The notes beneath the pieces were generated by a model. That model was not told where the DNA came from and searched no databases. It saw only the letters and a list, made by a program, of their open reading frames with translations. A stretch of 47,488 nt of DNA from NCBI GenBank assembly GCA_000697475.1, contig JNEU01000446.1, forward strand, positions 1 through 47,488, read 5' to 3'. Positions 21,181-33,900 of the stretch are shown here, piece after piece. Within the stretch, counting starts at the first letter, position 1. Every line of letters begins with the position of its first letter. Source of the DNA: Lichtheimia corymbifera B2541 (taxonomy: Eukaryota; Mucoromycota; Mucoromycetes; Mucorales; Lichtheimiaceae). The translations under genes and the position numbers were made by a program.

Positions 21181-21784
21181 ATAACCCCCTTTCACTACAT
21201 TGTTGGGCCTATTCATTGGAATTTCACGTTTCACCATTATTCCGCCTTGTATCTTTTCCCTCCTTCAAAGCTTGTACATAAAAACAATACCTGTAATTTT
21301 ATGCTTTTGACTACCAAATGTCGCTGCATACCTAATGATAAAAAGATACAATCAATTGCATCGGCAATGGTTGGCATGGGAGATAATAATGATCTTTATT
21401 CTCGTTGGTGCATCGGTGATACCCCATCTTCAATGACGGGAACTTTGTGATACCCGAGACGGACCGGTCCGTGCAATAGGATCAAATGATTTAAGGAAAA
21501 CCTGGGCCATTGCTCAAAACAGCTTCTGCACCATACCAGAACAGGGCGTTTTGGGGTAATTCACACCATCAAAAGTGATTCATGCTACAGCCATTTGCAT
21601 TTAGAAATACATTTTCAGAGTCTGCAACTCATATTCATGTAGCTTAACAGAGCCTTGACCTAGCCAATAAACAGCTACATGTTGAAAGGACAATTACTAT
21701 AGAAGTGTGCTTGAATTACGTATAGCAATGATCTGGCCTAGCTCTGGCAGCTGAAGTCATATAATTGTGAATCCGCTGCGCATT
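21181..21784. other. Intergenic, no gene seen
   Basis: About 600 nt between two plus-strand genes. Short frames only. A CGAGACGGACCGGTCCGTG segment (21453-21471) contains the palindrome CGGACCGGTCCG, a possible regulator site; nothing else recognised. Confidence 0.45.
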
Positions 21785-23990
21785 ATGCATCGCGTCTCTC
21801 CCGACAACTTGACTTTTGTTGCACCTTGTCTTTACAGCAATGGCAGACAGCTGGTAATACAACACTTGGATCCAGACCAACTTGTTCAAGGATTGACAAT
21901 AAAACTTCTATTCAGGGATCCAGTACAATATATAAAGGAGCATTATCACGATGAGCAACTAGTGAGGAACTTCTTTTCAGTTGGCGACTATTCCCATGAA
22001 GACCGTACTGTGGCAGAAGACAACTTTATTGCTTCGATCCTTTCTATACAAAGAAGCGTCAACAACAAATATGATCTTGCACAATGGTGCCAGAAGATCG
22101 CTGCCGATAGATTTCGTGTATGTATCATGGTGACGTTATTTGGTCAGTGAGATTGATCTATTGTATAGTGTTTGGATGGCCACGACGAATTTTGGGGTGC
22201 CTTGGCTCTTGCTGATTCTTCTGTGCAAAAGATTGCGTCTGAGACGATGGCCACTATTGGGAAGCGTCACAACTTGAGGAAACGAGGGACCGATGGCCAG
22301 GCTGAAGTACCAGCAGCGTCACGACGTAAAGTGCAGGTGATGTTCATATTTCTCTTGTTCCCCAAGTCTTCGTTTCATACAGTTTTCACTAAATTGACAA
22401 ATTTAGATTGAAGAACATGATAACATCCGGATCCCAGGCCTGAAAGTATCTCTGATGTCCTTTTTGAAAACGACGGCTTCTACTCTACGATTTGATAAGA
22501 GCACCCAGGATGCATATGTCAAGAGGTACGATTATGATGCAGGGTTTCTTTAAAGTCACGGTCTAATGCAGTAATATAGTCTCTGTGAGAACAACATCCT
22601 CGATATCTCGGACTTATCAAAGGGTAGCCAAATGAACATGATGTCAACAAAGCAACAACGATGTATCAGCGATCGATTTCGATTCATTCCTGATGCTGAC
22701 AGCAATATCAGCAACGATATCCTCAAGATCATTAAGGTATGTATGACTTAGAATTGGGTAATCACCCTCAACTAATGGCTTATTACTACAGTCAGCAGCT
22801 GAAAAGTCAACAAAGGGTGCCATGAAGGCAATGTACAAGTATCTATCAAGCGCGAAAGGGTCAGATGCCGCAATCGGGCGAGCATGTCTTGTGATGTAAG
22901 AACTATTCAATATTGTTGTCAATGTTCGAACCTGACCTTTGTTCATGTATGTATATTCAGTTTAGAACGCCATCAACTGGATTCGTCCCTTCTTGATGCA
23001 CCCTCGTTAAACCAGTTGTCAGAAGGTGATCTTATCATTAAGCTATGGGGACCTATGATCGAACATATGTTTTTGGGATGACGAGTTCGGCCTCATTGGC
23101 ACTACGTTATATTGATGTTACAATGGGAAATTATGCTAACACTATGCTTTAGGGGGGATACTGTCCCAACGTGGTATCGAAAGAATCCAGCCATTTGCAT
23201 GGGCAAGCCCAAGATGGACTTACGCTTGATCTGCTTCAAAACAAATGGTGACGAAGAGGACTTGGGTTCGGGAGAAGTTGGACGACATGTGAAAAGATCC
23301 AAATACTACCACGACAAGACCAAACTCGCCATCACGGCAAAGGCTCAGTTGAACAACTTGATCAAGACGTACCATCTCAACACCGAACAAGCTTGCAAGT
23401 TGAAAATCTGCACTATTCAATTACTCGGTTAGTACGCCACAAAAATAATGGTACATCCTTTGTACTAAGACCTTGATGATCCCATATTAGAAACCCAAGG
23501 TGAAATTTACGTTTTACGCTTGTGTGCAAATGGCACGTACATATACAACATAATCGCCGACATACAGCTGCCGCTATCAACCTCAAAAATGTATAAGGAT
23601 ACCAAAGACTTAATTGCTGGATTGGCACATTTGCAGGTACATAGACAGCGGGCTGGTATATTTATCTATTCAGGATGACCAACTCTTTTGTTTAGCAAAT
23701 ATGCGATGACTTGTGTAGCACAATGATGGATTTTCAAAGGGGCCTGACCATGACCAAAATACGATCCACACCTTTCCCCAAAAAAAATCAGCATTACACT
23801 CCATGGATCCGAGATGTCATTGGCAACTTTGACGAGGACGAGGAAAATACTAGGTAAGATACCATTGAGATCAATAGCATGTGTGTGGCTTCATCACTGA
23901 AAGACATGTTCCCATTCTTAAAAGTGTCACCTAAACGACAATCAATTGTGGAGGAAGCCGAGGTACAAGGATAAAGGCATTGCAGCTTTC
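21785..23990 (+). CDS. Multi-exon protein of unknown function
   Basis: About nine or ten short exons read as one protein of roughly 520 residues. First exons: 21785-22117, 22169-22336, 22407-22525, 22580-22736, 22792-22895, then 22961 onward; joins are GT-AG and keep frame up to LSEGDLIIKLWGPMIEHM. Later parts read GDTVPTWYRKNPAICMGK, KMDLRLICFKTNGDEEDLGS, GEVGRHVKRSKYYHDK and GEIYVLRLCANGTYIYNI. The combination D-L-I-I-K-x-W-G-P, later DLRL and GEV followed by KYYxDK, reminds me of a large family of unannotated proteins in Mucoromycota; this is recall, not a search. One join near 23070-23151 is uncertain (frame breaks after MFLG), and the C-terminus is uncertain too. No catalytic assignment is made. 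Confidence 0.6.
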
Positions 23991-24748
23991 ATGGATACAT
24001 ATTTTTCTGTTTAGTGTAGTGGAATCAATCTTAATCATGTTGAATAAAGTTTATTGTACATATAGGATATGAAGCTTTTCGAAGTGCAGGTGTTGCAAAA
24101 TAACATCTTGTAGCATTCTCTCAAGCGTACACCATAAAGGCATCAGTGATAGGTCTAGCTAACTGCCGTTTCATCAAACAGCCACTTGAGTAATGCCCCC
24201 GCCGAACAAAGTGATGAGATGGCTGTAACGTGTGGGTACCGCTATGCTCGCAAGCCAACATAGCCGCCTTCTAGACCATGCGTCCGCTAAGCTCATGCCC
24301 GGAAGCACCCACAGCCATCGTTGAAGGTATTCAGTACTGGTAGCCATGGTTACGTCTGAAAGTTGGTTTCGTCTGAAAGTTGCGCAGGTGTTTCGGAGTT
24401 ATCCAGTTGCACTGAAGTAGTTTTGAAAAGCGGATGTCATGTGTTTTGACGGTTGTTGCTGGTGACCCTTCTATACACGCCTCTCTCACACAAACTCTTA
24501 TACACACAATCACACACACATTCCACGCAACAAGTGAGTTCCCTTATTAATTGTCAAAACGTATACTTATCATAATGCCTACAATAAAGCCGTATCTATG
24601 TATAAAAGGCAAATGGCTGTATATACATGCGTACACCATTTTAATGCAAGCATCGTAAATATCATATGATTGCTGATTACTGTACCCAACCATTCTTTCA
24701 ACAAAGGCGTAATGTGATCCATGCCGTAAAACGTATTTTATCCTCAAT
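23991..24748. other. Intergenic region with long inverted repeat
   Basis: No gene seen. GATGGCTGT (24218-24226) pairs exactly with ACAGCCATC (24311-24319), and GGGT (24234-24237) with ACCC (24307-24310). An inner GCTATG/CATAGC pair lies near 24240-24264. A 13-nt direct repeat, CGTCTGAAAGTTG, occurs at 24353 and 24370. Confidence 0.35.
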
Positions 24749-26282
24749 TTAAACATCAATAACTCTGCTAAGCTTTTGAATTCTATTCAACAAAAGATCG
24801 CCTTGCTTGATGACGGTTTGATATTGTGCGTTCTTTGCATCTGGTCGATTGGTCTCAATGACACCGTTCACTCGGTCGATAACGCAGTTCAGTCGGCCGG
24901 CGGCAATGAATTTATAAAGGTCACTAGTCAAAGCTAATGTTAGTATCTTTGGAATATCATGTATTTTCTCATAGGCTGTACCGGTCAATGTATTCCTCAG
25001 TGACACCAAATGCCTGTGCCATGCTTGCCATCGTTAAGGATCGGTAGCTCTCCAAGAGTTGAGCATAGGCGACAATGCGCATCTCACGCACATAGTAACG
25101 GACGTGAGGGTACAAGTATCGTGATTTACGCAAATGTGTTTGCTCGATGTTTGCTACAGACCAAAGATATCAATGAGTATTTCTCCAAGATCGTATATCC
25201 AACAATGCTTCTACCCACCAAGAGCACGGAAGAATTGGGCGTAATTGCAGTTGTACAAGCTCGTCATGTAATCTTCAAGGTATGGGATATCTGAAATCAC
25301 TTCAAGAATCTCTGGAGAATCAAGCACCTAAAAACATGCTCATTCATAAGTTTCAACTATATCGCAGAATCCTTCTGTCTTACCTTCTTTTTGATATCGA
25401 CACGTTGCATGCTGATCACGCTGGTGAGCACGGCGTACTTTACGAAATCTTGGTACGACATCATTTCAGTGCTGGTGAATGTGCTCAAAGTATCAATGAA
25501 TTGGCGTGCTGCACCCTTGAAATCACGGATAGACATCAGATAGACACCTTCATAGGCCTTCAAACGATTGCGACGATCCCAATCACCACCTTGTTCCACG
25601 AGTTCCTTGAGCTTGTCAATATTCGATCGCACCATGACATTGTCGTCGTAAAAGAATCCGATACGAACAAGCGCAAACACAATGTCGATACGTGTGCCGG
25701 GTGTTATTGATTTGGTCAAAAGATCGTTGTACTTTTCCAGTGCGTTCTCCTAAACGAAGGGTAGGGGGTTAGATAGGATAAGGTAAAGAGACGAAAAGTG
25801 GTATATATACCTTGTCACCAATCATTGCATAGTAGTCAGCTTTACCGAGCAATGCTTCATTCACCTCAGTTTCACCCATGTTTTGTTCAGCATCCTGAGC
25901 CTTATCATCGAATCGTTGAAGCTCTTCTTTGTTGGCGGCTTCCATACGTGCATAAAGCGTTGAATCGAATGGGATTTTGAGTGCCTCCGTTAGATATTTG
26001 TAGAAAGGTGCCATATCTACAAGCAACGTAGTACGTTTAGGTTGTTGTTCTTTTCATATTCTCCTCGTGTCGATTTACTTTTGGCTTCGATTTCTCGTAG
26101 CAGTTGTTGTTTTGCGTCATCCCTTTGGTCTTCAGGGCCATATTGAGCGATAAATCGGTGATGCTACAAGTGTGTGTGAGCGATTAAGCAAGAGACGTGC
26201 GACGTTTACAATGGCAGTAACTCACAGCAAGGGAGACATCAGGGATCTTGGGGACTTCGTTTTCACTTGTTGAGGATGGCAT
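24749..26282 (-). CDS. RPN7: 26S proteasome regulatory subunit Rpn7 (PSMD6)
   Basis: Lid subunit of the 19S regulatory particle, with TPR-like helices and a C-terminal PCI domain that holds the lid together. Start at 26282 ([19 protein letters not shown]). Recognisable segments in order: [110 protein letters not shown], the PCI end [19 protein letters not shown] and the C-terminus [14 protein letters not shown]. These are conserved in yeast and human orthologues. Several short introns interrupt the gene. It reads away from the UBX-protein gene across a shared promoter. Confidence 0.95.
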
Positions 26283-26798
26283 ATTAAGTTGTAGAAAGAA
26301 GAAGAAGGAGGAGTTTGGTTCAACGCGTTTGTACACGCAATCAATCTTGTGGGCCCAAATCCCCGTTCCGCTCTCGTCACCTAGCAGCAGCAGCAGTTGA
26401 CAACTTTTTGGTTGTGTCTTGTGTGTGTCCATACCATTCCTCTCCCTCCCTCCCTCCACACCCATTCGAGTGTATTGTATCCTCCTATATTCTTCCCATG
26501 ATTGTAATAAAGTACTATTATTGCAATTGACTTTGTTGTTCATGTTCACCAGCAGTAGTCAATGACAGCTTCTGCTAAACCATTCCTATCAACGATAATA
26601 TTCGATTCAAGAGACTTTATCTATATTTTCAAAGGACTTAATCTTATCCTAGCGAGCTATACATATGTACTATGATAATACATGAATGAGAGAGTTTGTC
26701 ATTTGACTGACGAGGACCGACACACCCATTTACGGAAATCTGAGTTGGGTGAGTGCATCAATCCATTTTGCTTCTTACGCGTCTTCCACCAAACCAAC
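26283..26798. promoter_or_regulatory. Divergent promoter: RPN7 / p47-Shp1
   Basis: 516 nt between two start codons. ACGCGT occurs near each: 26323-26328 (41 nt before the Rpn7 start) and 26777-26782 (17 nt before the UBX-protein start). The yeast Rpn4 element GGTGGCAAA was looked for by eye and not seen. A pyrimidine-rich tract lies around 26436-26460. Confidence 0.5.
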
Positions 26799-28455
26799 AT
26801 GGCTAATCGCGACGAGCTCACTCAACAATTTATCAACACAACGGGTAGCACCTCAGAACAAGCCCAATTCTTCCTGGAAATGGCTGGGTGGGATGTCAAG
26901 GTATACAAAAAACTAGCCCCATCCACTTGTGCATCTCTTCTCATTTTATGTTTATATAGGTAGCTATCGACCAGTTTTACGAATTCGGCAACCAAGACAA
27001 CTCGCCAGCTGCAGGAAACGACACTACTACCGGCGATTTGACTGGATCCAGCAGCAATGCACCCGCTAGTTCTACGCTTGCTCCACCTACAACGTCCAAA
27101 TCCTCCTCCTCCTCCTCTGCTGGTAGAAGCAAGTAAGATACACACATATCATGCATACAATCATCCTTGCTTACAAATCTGTATAGGGTGCGTACATTGA
27201 GCGACTTGGGTGATGGAGATCACGATGAAGAATCCGACGATGATCGACATCAGAACTTTTTTGCTGGTGGTGAAAGATCGTATGTAGCAGTATAAGGGAA
27301 TATAAGGTGATAGCTTCCTTCTCATACTATGTGTTCTATTATTAGTGGTATGGTAGTGCAAGGTCCCAACAAGCAAAATGATGTGGTGAATCAAATCCTG
27401 AAGAAGGCAGCAGAGTAAGTGCATGGATTTGGATATGACGCATGAATGAGATATTAAGATTGGGATCGTAGGGGAGGTGCTGCACCTGAAGAAGCTGATG
27501 TCGGAGGATCATCCAAACCAAAGTACTTCAAGGGAACAGGATATAAGCTTGGTAGTGAAGAGGATCCATCCGAGGTCATTGCCACTGATCAACCTGATGA
27601 AAGTGAAACTGAATTGGAACCGGTATGCAATCTACAAAGCACACTATTACGTCTGGTCAACATCACTTACATTCATTCATCAGGTGACTCGATATTTGAC
27701 CTTCTGGCGCAATGGTTTCAGTGTAGACGATGGCCCACTATTCCGATATGATGATCCTGCAAATCAAACGATGCTTGCTGCTATCAACAGCGGGTAAGTT
27801 ATCTAGCCGAAATGTGTATATCCTATTCCTAATGATGTATTATTATGTAGACGTGCACCTTTGTCATTGCTCAATGTACGCCATGGTCAACCCGTTGATG
27901 TTCGTGTCGCTCGCAAACAAGATGAGGATTATGTACCACCTCCAAAGGCTCCACCTAAACCATTTGAAGGCGCTGGTCATCGTCTCGGCAGCCCCGTACC
28001 TTTATCTGAATCATCCCGATCATCTACTCCAGGCACATTCCCTGCTTCATCTTCCTCTACAGCTTCGACAGAACAACCTGTAACAGTGGATGAGTCTCAG
28101 CCAACAACGCAGTTACAAATCCGTCTCGGTGATGGTTCCAGGTACGATTGAAACAATATGGCTTATATATATACATGCTCTGATACTGATTTTCCACTAC
28201 TTAGATTGGTGGCCAAATTTAATCAGACACACACGATTGGAGATATTAGACGTTATATTGATGCGTAAGTATGGGTATCGGATACATGTATCTCCCAGCT
28301 TGCTAATATTGCTTTTCCATTTCATCAGGAATCGACCCAGCGACAGATCATACATATTGCAGACATCATTCCCTGTAAAAGAGCTTACTGATTCGGAAGC
28401 AACTTTGAAGGACTCCGGGTTATTGAATTCTGTCGTTCTCCAGCGTTATCAATAG
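26799..28455 (+). CDS. SHP1: UBX-domain Cdc48 cofactor p47/Shp1
   Basis: Adaptor of the AAA ATPase Cdc48/p97, used in membrane fusion, protein phosphatase 1 handling and ubiquitin-dependent turnover. Nine exons, all GT-AG, give 391 residues (yeast Shp1 423, human p47 370). Domains in order: UBA at 1-45 ([20 protein letters not shown]), a Ser/Asp-rich linker, SHP box [13 protein letters not shown] domain ([20 protein letters not shown] to [12 protein letters not shown]), second SHP box [10 protein letters not shown], and C-terminal UBX ([20 protein letters not shown] to [10 protein letters not shown]). Every hallmark of the family is present. The start ATG at 26799 begins MANRDEL, the usual position before the UBA. 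Confidence 0.95.
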
Positions 28456-29251
28456 CTTAGTGGATTAAATCTGTTTCGAGGATATAAACTTGCGAAATCA
28501 TGAAAATATTCTTCATTTTGTATTTGAAGGGGAGGGTGGTTGAGATAGTGGTATGACATCGAAAGAATGGCAGGTGGTTATGCTAGAGCTCCATCAACTC
28601 TATCCTCTAAATTGTAGTATATCCACCACCATCCTTAAGCAGAACAGCACCCTACGTAGGTTGTAGTGATAGGGAAACCCTCACACTTTGTGTATTGAAG
28701 GTGCTACCGATCTCCGTAAATCCACATTCCAATAAGGTTGCCATAGTTTCTTTGACACTTCGTCTATCGAGATCATTTTCGGAATCTGAGTTGCATGAGC
28801 GGTGTTGTGTGTTAGATGCATCCGAACGCTCTTATGACACCTATTATGCATCAGTACCCTGTTACTGTAAAGATGAGTGCTCATAATCGGGTGGTGTACC
28901 TCGACTCGAATAACAACAAGACACTCAATACTTATGTCATCAAGTTATGCGGTATCCTGGATACCAGAATGATTTGACATTGATCCATAATAAATAGCCC
29001 ATGTAGGTGTTATTTCATTGAGTTACTATTGCATGGTATCACATAACGTGTCCCGATTGAATCAGTACATCCCGTCAAACTAAAACGGCTAGCAAAAGGT
29101 GCAATATAGGCGTCTACTTCCATCCAAAGCTGGACCTAACTACTGACGTGCATATGAGCATCGGACAAATTTCGATCAATGGGGGGATGGATTGCTTTTA
29201 TTACTACCTACGACTACTATTACTACCATTACTACTACTACTACCACTATT
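28456..29251. other. Intergenic, no gene seen
   Basis: About 800 nt without a recognisable gene. Short frames on both strands lack domains. The last 55 nt before the next start codon are a trinucleotide array of TAC/TAT/ACC type (29198-29250). Confidence 0.5.
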
Positions 29252-30859
29252 ATGCATAACCTGTCAGCGAATCGCCAAATAAAAATTGGTCTCTCTATTG
29301 GTAATGTGTTCAATGGTATCAATCGACTAGCGAAACTCATGGACAATGGACGCATAGCGAATTCTTGGAATCATCGGCTACACGCAGGGAAGATCTTGTC
29401 GGCATTGGCAAGGCAAGATTTCAACGAGTTACGGCGACTGGCCCAAGCCCCAGGTGGTTTCCTTCTAGATAGTATTCGCCAGCGTGTATGGTAGGGAACA
29501 AGTCTATCCATATGGGGTGTTTGATATTCACAGTAGCATCTAGGCCTGTCTTACTGCACACGCAATATGGCTGTTACTTGAACGAAAAAGGAAGCGGCAA
29601 GTGTGATTATTGGCTCTCTGGATTACTGCTCTGTAGCTTATACCGTGTACACAGAGGAAGATTTGGCGGATCCACATCAAATCGCCAAAGATATTGAACG
29701 TTCGTTTTATTATTATCCGCAAGGTATGTGTCTATGTGCGCGCTTGGTATGGTACAAGGAGGGGAGATTGTTGGATTAACCTACATACATCAAGCAGGCA
29801 TTTCATCAGCACAGAAAGCTCGGAAACAAAAAGAACTCCATGATTTGATCATTGAAATATTATGGCGAAATCCACGGCTCAAATACTATCAGGCAAGACC
29901 ATGAAGCATTCAATGATGGAGAAAACGGGGATTCTGATTGATTTCTATTAGGGATTCCATGACATTTGCAGCTGTTTTCTACTCGTCCTCGGAAAGAAAG
30001 ATGCTATTCCTGCTGCTGAGAACACGGCATTATTTTACTTGAGATATCCTTTTTCCCAAATTGTAATATGTCACCAAAGAGTACGAGTATCAAATGTTCC
30101 TTAACATATTGGTCACCCATACACAGATGCGATGCTCGACTCCTTTGATCCAGTTTCAAAACAGCTGCACTTGATGAGCTCTATAATCGAGTTTGAGGAC
30201 GCCGAATTGTCATTATTTCTAAATCGGTAAGATACACATGGTGGGGTGAAATGGCATGGCTGATCCAACTTTTTTCTTTTTAGATGTCATGTTATGCCTT
30301 ACTATGCGCTCAGCTGGATTCTGACGTGGTACAGCCATGACTTTGTACGGTTTGACAAGGTTGCAAGACTTTTTGATCTTTTCATTGCCAGTCCCCCCTT
30401 GATGCCAGTGTATTGTGCAAGTGCTGTAAGTTTTTGGCTTATATATATATCACCGGATATTGAAGAAGATCCCACTATGATTACCTCTAGGTTATCCTTT
30501 TACGGCGTTCCGAGATTCTTGCATCAGAACCAGATCTACTGCATTCAGTTATTCGTCATATACCCCAAGATATAGATATTGAACGTGTCATACAACTGGC
30601 TCTACAACTTGCAAATCGCTATCCTGCTTTAAATCTCCAAAAGCGAACCGGGATATGGCTTCACGATGGGTATGTTTACAACTCACTTTGCTCTATTACT
30701 ATAAAATGATTTAACGAGTCGTCATGTCGATATAGATCTCCGGTGAATACATGGGACCTTGAGTGGAAAAATCTTAGTTGGAATGATGTACCCGATACCA
30801 TCCAGGCGGATCGATATTTGAGCGTGCCAATACTTAAGGAGCAATGGGACGATGAATAA
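29252..30859 (+). CDS. TBC-domain Rab GAP, TBC1D20/Gyp8-like
   Basis: GTPase-activating protein for Rab1/Ypt1-type GTPases in ER-Golgi traffic. Exon 1 (from 29252) encodes LRRLAQAPGGFLLDSIRQRV, the segment just before the TBC domain. The TBC core has the arginine finger in IAKDIERSFYYYPQG and the glutamine finger in LKYYQGFHDI, then CSCFLLVLGKKDA, MPYYALSWILTWYSHDF and LFIASPPLMPVYCAS. IPQDIDIERVIQLALQLANR further matches TBC1D20. The protein ends at LKEQWDDE. About 400 residues. The exon after RQRVW is hard to define: one model (TG|G-CCT, then a weak GTTACT donor) gives WPVLLHTQYGSYTVYTEEDL. No C-terminal membrane helix is visible, unlike animal TBC1D20. Confidence 0.85.
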
Positions 30860-30967
30860 ACTTACATAATATGATATCACACATTTTTATCAAAACAAGA
30901 ATGTAAAGATATTACAATACAAGTATAAAATGAAAAAGAGGATGAGTTTTACTGTACTCGGTTGTTT
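30860..30967. other. Convergent 3' gap between Rab GAP and flippase
   Basis: Only 108 nt separate two stop codons facing each other. AT-rich, no coding potential; 3' UTRs very likely overlap. Confidence 0.6.
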
Positions 30968-33900
30968 TCAACCAATTGGTTTTTGTTGGGTCGTATCATA
31001 CATTCTAATGATCTTGCGTTGATCGGTGTCACTTTGAGAGAAAGCATATCCTCGCGACTGTTTAAGACGCTGAATCTTTCGCACTTTGTTCACCGCCTGT
31101 CGGAAACGGTCCATTCGTGGACGATAATCGGGAAGATTGAGCTTTTGTATTTCTTGCACATAATGATAGCTCCGAGTACGATACAATCGCTTGTAGCTAA
31201 AGAAGAAGAAGAAGTTAGTGTCATCTATATGCACCAATCTCTACTTTTTAGACTTACTATTTCCACAGATAATCACGAAGATTGCATATCAAAGGCACGA
31301 TGATCAAGAATAACCAGTAATTTACGTTGCCAAAGAGTTCAGGAACGATGCCCACGTATTCATTAAAGAGATCCCAAGGCACCAGTGGTCCGACGTATGC
31401 GACAAATGGCATATACACAAACCAAATCAAGAAGGAACCTAGAAATGCAATCACAGCATACTTGGTCCACATGCTATAGGATTACAAGTGGTGCATGTGA
31501 GGGACCTATTTCATCATTTCCCATCACCAACCTTGCCCAACTTACTCTGTGATAAGAGCACCCTTATACAAGATGGTGGCGAGCGTGGCGCTGAATATGG
31601 TGGTGCCGACCCACCATTGGCCACCAACCCATCCGTTTTGAAACTTGGCATCGTCCATAAATGCTGCCATGCCTAATAAATACAGTAGCTATTGTAGTGC
31701 GCTTGTCAATAAAAAGGGGAAATCAATTTCCATGAGATTATGAGTGTATGTACGTACAGCGGAGTGATAGATGGCGTTGATGATCCATCCCCAAAATCGT
31801 TTTTGATTGAAGAATTCATTACGCTGGCCCAACATGTACATTTGAGGATATTTGTCAAGAAGGCGTGCTGCTGCAAATTGATCAAAGATACCAATCACCA
31901 TTGGAGGTAAAATCGTAAAAATCACGTTGAAACAAGACATTGTCCATGACTCATACAATGTCTGCCCTGAAAAGCCGTTAAAGATGGCGTACTAATAATA
32001 ATAATATGAGCTTTTTTCATTCCAGGTCAGTCGTCCTGCATATAAACTTACCCAGAATTGTGTCAGGTATAATGCAACGTTTTTATAAAAGTAGTAGAAA
32101 ATCATTTTGCTTAGACGTTGATATGCCCAGGCACCATGCACCAACAGCAACTTGCGTAAGAATCGGAATTGTGCGATGCTGAAATCAGCGCTTCGTGCTG
32201 CTTGAAGACCTTCCACACCACTAATACCCACACCAACATGGGCAGCTTGGATCATGGATACGTCGTTGGCACCATCCCCAATAGCGAGTAGAATTGATTT
32301 TGAGAACTTTTTCACCAACTTGACAACCAGCGCTTTCTGCAGTGGAGATACCCGGCAGCAAATAACAGCTTTACATTTGATAGCAAGCTCATAAAACGTA
32401 CGCTCCAAATCCTTCTCAAGAGCAAATGTCAAAGACTTGCCTTCAATAACCAAAGCAAGCGGCTGTAACGTTTAGGATGTTAGTATCAGCATCACGGGAT
32501 CTCACCCACTTGGCACTTACTTCAGCTCCATTTTCTTCCTGTTGCTGAGCATCGGCCAGCTTGGACGTTAAAAAGTCTCGAGTAGCTTCTTGGCTATCCA
32601 CATTGCAGACAATGAGATCCATCTCATCCGTCAATAATTTGCAGCTATAGCCAATGTTGATAGCTGTCTCTTGACGATCCCCGGTAAGTACCCAGATCTT
32701 GATATTGGCTTCATGCAAGGTATGAATCGTATCAGGAACGCCATCCTGGAGCTTATCTTCAATGGCTGTTGCACCGAGCAAAAACATTTCCTTTTCAATA
32801 ATCTCGGCCGCCTTATCAAGTTCCTCAGCACGATTGACCAATGTTGTAGCTGCCTTGTCGTAAATCTGTGCCCATTTTGCGTATTCTTCTTCAGAAATAT
32901 CACGCATTGCGTAGCATAGCGTTCTCAAGCCTTCAGATGCAAAGTTCTATTCTCGGGAAGAAGAAGTAAGTTATATAATCATATATCCACTTTTAATGAC
33001 AACCTACCTCCAAATGGGACAAAGTACTATCAACGAAAATATTGTTCCTGTCCAAACGCTCGAGAATCACTGTATCAGCACCTTTGCAATACAGCTTCAC
33101 TTTGCCATTGGGGTCACGAACAATCACTGACATGCGCTTCCTCGTCGAGTTGAATTCGCAAACATTCAAGATTTGGTATTCGACATCCTGAGTTTTAACT
33201 TTGCAGTTGATGGAATGAGGCCGTCTTGCATAAAAATTGTAACCAAAGACATCCTTGGCTCCTTGAACGAGCGCTCCTTCATCAGGGGATGATGCTTGAT
33301 AGACGACTTGCCCCGTCTCTTGGTTCACTTCAGGAATAACCGTATGACAGGTCATGAGCGCGGATAAGAATTCATGGATCACGTTGGCATGGATAGACGT
33401 ATGCAAATGCTCTTCCAGCTGTTGAAAAGAGTACTGTGCTTGAGAGTCATCGTCGGATTGTGGTTTTCGATCAGCGTCAGGGTGAGTGGAATAAGATAAA
33501 CCAGCAATTGAACACTCTCGAAATTCCATTTGGTTGCATGTCAATGTGCCGGTCTTGTCAGAAAAGATATACTCGACTTGTCCAAGCTCTTCGATCAATC
33601 CACTGCTTCTTGCTACTGCTGGCATGTCTGTCGTACTGTAATACATATCCAAGTCGCTGCCGATCAATGTAGCTTGTACAACCTTTACAATCTCCATGGT
33701 CACCATTAAACTATATACATATGCCTTCATGAGTCAAAGAGAACCCCAATCAATTGTTCCCTTTACATACCTGATGGGTATAAAGCTATTAAACAAGATC
33801 ATGAATGTCAGAATGTTGAATCCAAATTCTCGGGCTCGCTCACCCGCTGCGAGTGCTAGATAACCCAATTGGTCAAAGTCACGCATCTATAATAGAAGCT

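Noticed and set aside
26283..26798. Yeast-type proteasome-associated control element
   Set aside because: GGTGGCAAA and its reverse complement were not found by eye in this promoter.
28681..28886. Short frames on both strands in the gap after the UBX gene
   Set aside because: About 65 codons, no domain, no splice partners; consistent with chance.
29198..29250. ACT/ACC trinucleotide array read as the start of the Rab GAP protein
   Set aside because: The in-frame extension begins with TTG and is pure Thr/Ile repeat; the ATG at 29252 is a better start.
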